DNA of 64,000 bases from assembly GCF_027257155.1 (NCBI RefSeq), contig NZ_JAPWDU010000001.1, positions 434,001 through 498,000 on the forward strand, read 5' to 3'. The notes beneath the pieces are model-generated. The model was not told the DNA's origin. It ran no database searches and saw only the letters and a list, made by a program, of their open reading frames with translations. A program made the position numbers and the translations under genes. This stretch comes from Cerasicoccus sp. TK19100. Lineage in GTDB: Bacteria > Verrucomicrobiota > Verrucomicrobiia > Opitutales > Cerasicoccaceae. Positions 63,986 to 64,000 of the stretch are shown here, one piece after another; the stretch's first letter is position 1; every line of letters starts with the position of its first letter.

Positions 63986-64000
63986 TGAAGCGCTGGTTGG
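63985..64000 (+). CDS. Start of a next gene (cut by window edge)
   Basis: The ATG at 63985 overlaps the upstream stop in TAATG form and begins M-K-R-W-L. Only five codons are visible. The coupled arrangement suggests a real gene, but nothing more can be said. Confidence 0.35.

Noticed and set aside
1-64000. CRISPR array or cas genes
   Set aside because: No regularly spaced direct repeats and no Cas-like protein were seen.

Overview
The window looks like a chromosomal segment of a Gram-negative, didermic bacterium, about 55-60% G+C by eye. TolC, Lol-type, SLC13 and lipoprotein genes imply an outer membrane. My best guess is Verrucomicrobiota (Opitutia / Puniceicoccales-like). That rests on overall gene flavour: an Amt-histidine kinase fusion, DUF362-like and von Willebrand/HEAT proteins, and dispersed palindromes. 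No rRNA gene is present to confirm it.

Layout. (1) Positions 1-5107 hold a mobile island read leftward from a tRNA-Arg(UCU): tyrosine integrase, unknown protein, HTH protein, HUH rolling-circle Rep, a small possibly OB-fold protein, a strong terminator, then a restriction-modification operon whose nuclease is cut by the left edge. (2) 5189-9845 holds an ammonium-sensing kinase fused to an Amt channel with a lone receiver, an MHS-type MFS transporter and a nitroreductase. (3) 9950-18195 holds an MscS channel, a four-gene TolC/adaptor/permease/ATPase exporter, RsmE, a GT2 enzyme and a GNAT enzyme. (4) 18251-23588 holds acetolactate synthase with its terminator, a YefM-YoeB pair joined to an NAD(P)-binding gene, a secreted amidotransferase-like protein and a YmdB-type phosphoesterase. 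(5) 23733-28626 is a probable three-gene unit: VWA membrane protein, secreted HEAT-repeat protein and a solitary C5 DNA methyltransferase. (6) 28693-34743 holds PlsY, SerA, a DUF362-like secreted protein, a TPR lipoprotein and a small exported protein.

(7) 35175-37860 holds a coiled-coil protein, an ATP-grasp enzyme and a class I glutamine amidotransferase. (8) 37985-47281 looks like an envelope/stress neighbourhood: a repeat-rich peptidoglycan-binding protein, a small lipoprotein, a DUF1328 peptide, a ClsB-like phospholipase D enzyme, a KinB/AlgB-like two-component pair and a YqjD-YqjE-YqjK-like membrane operon. Several gene-poor gaps here carry a shared TGCA-N3-TGCA dyad. (9) 47339-50036 holds an FeS-BCP-family photolyase without the expected CxxC, and an LpxH-like phosphoesterase. 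(10) 50163-54395 is a minimal Ebo-type cluster (EboC, EboD, EboF homologues) with a LysM protein. (11) 54531-64000 holds an NCS2 purine permease, a 2-hydroxyacid dehydrogenase, an SLC13/RCK transporter, small lipoproteins, a TPR-LysM lipoprotein, a cysteine desulfurase, a CaCA antiporter, a long nucleotide-kinase-like protein and the start of another gene.

The best candidates for something new are the integrated HUH-Rep / restriction-modification island, the stripped-down ebo cluster, the VWA-HEAT-methyltransferase unit and the clustered TGCA dyads. Several palindromic repeat families also sit between genes.
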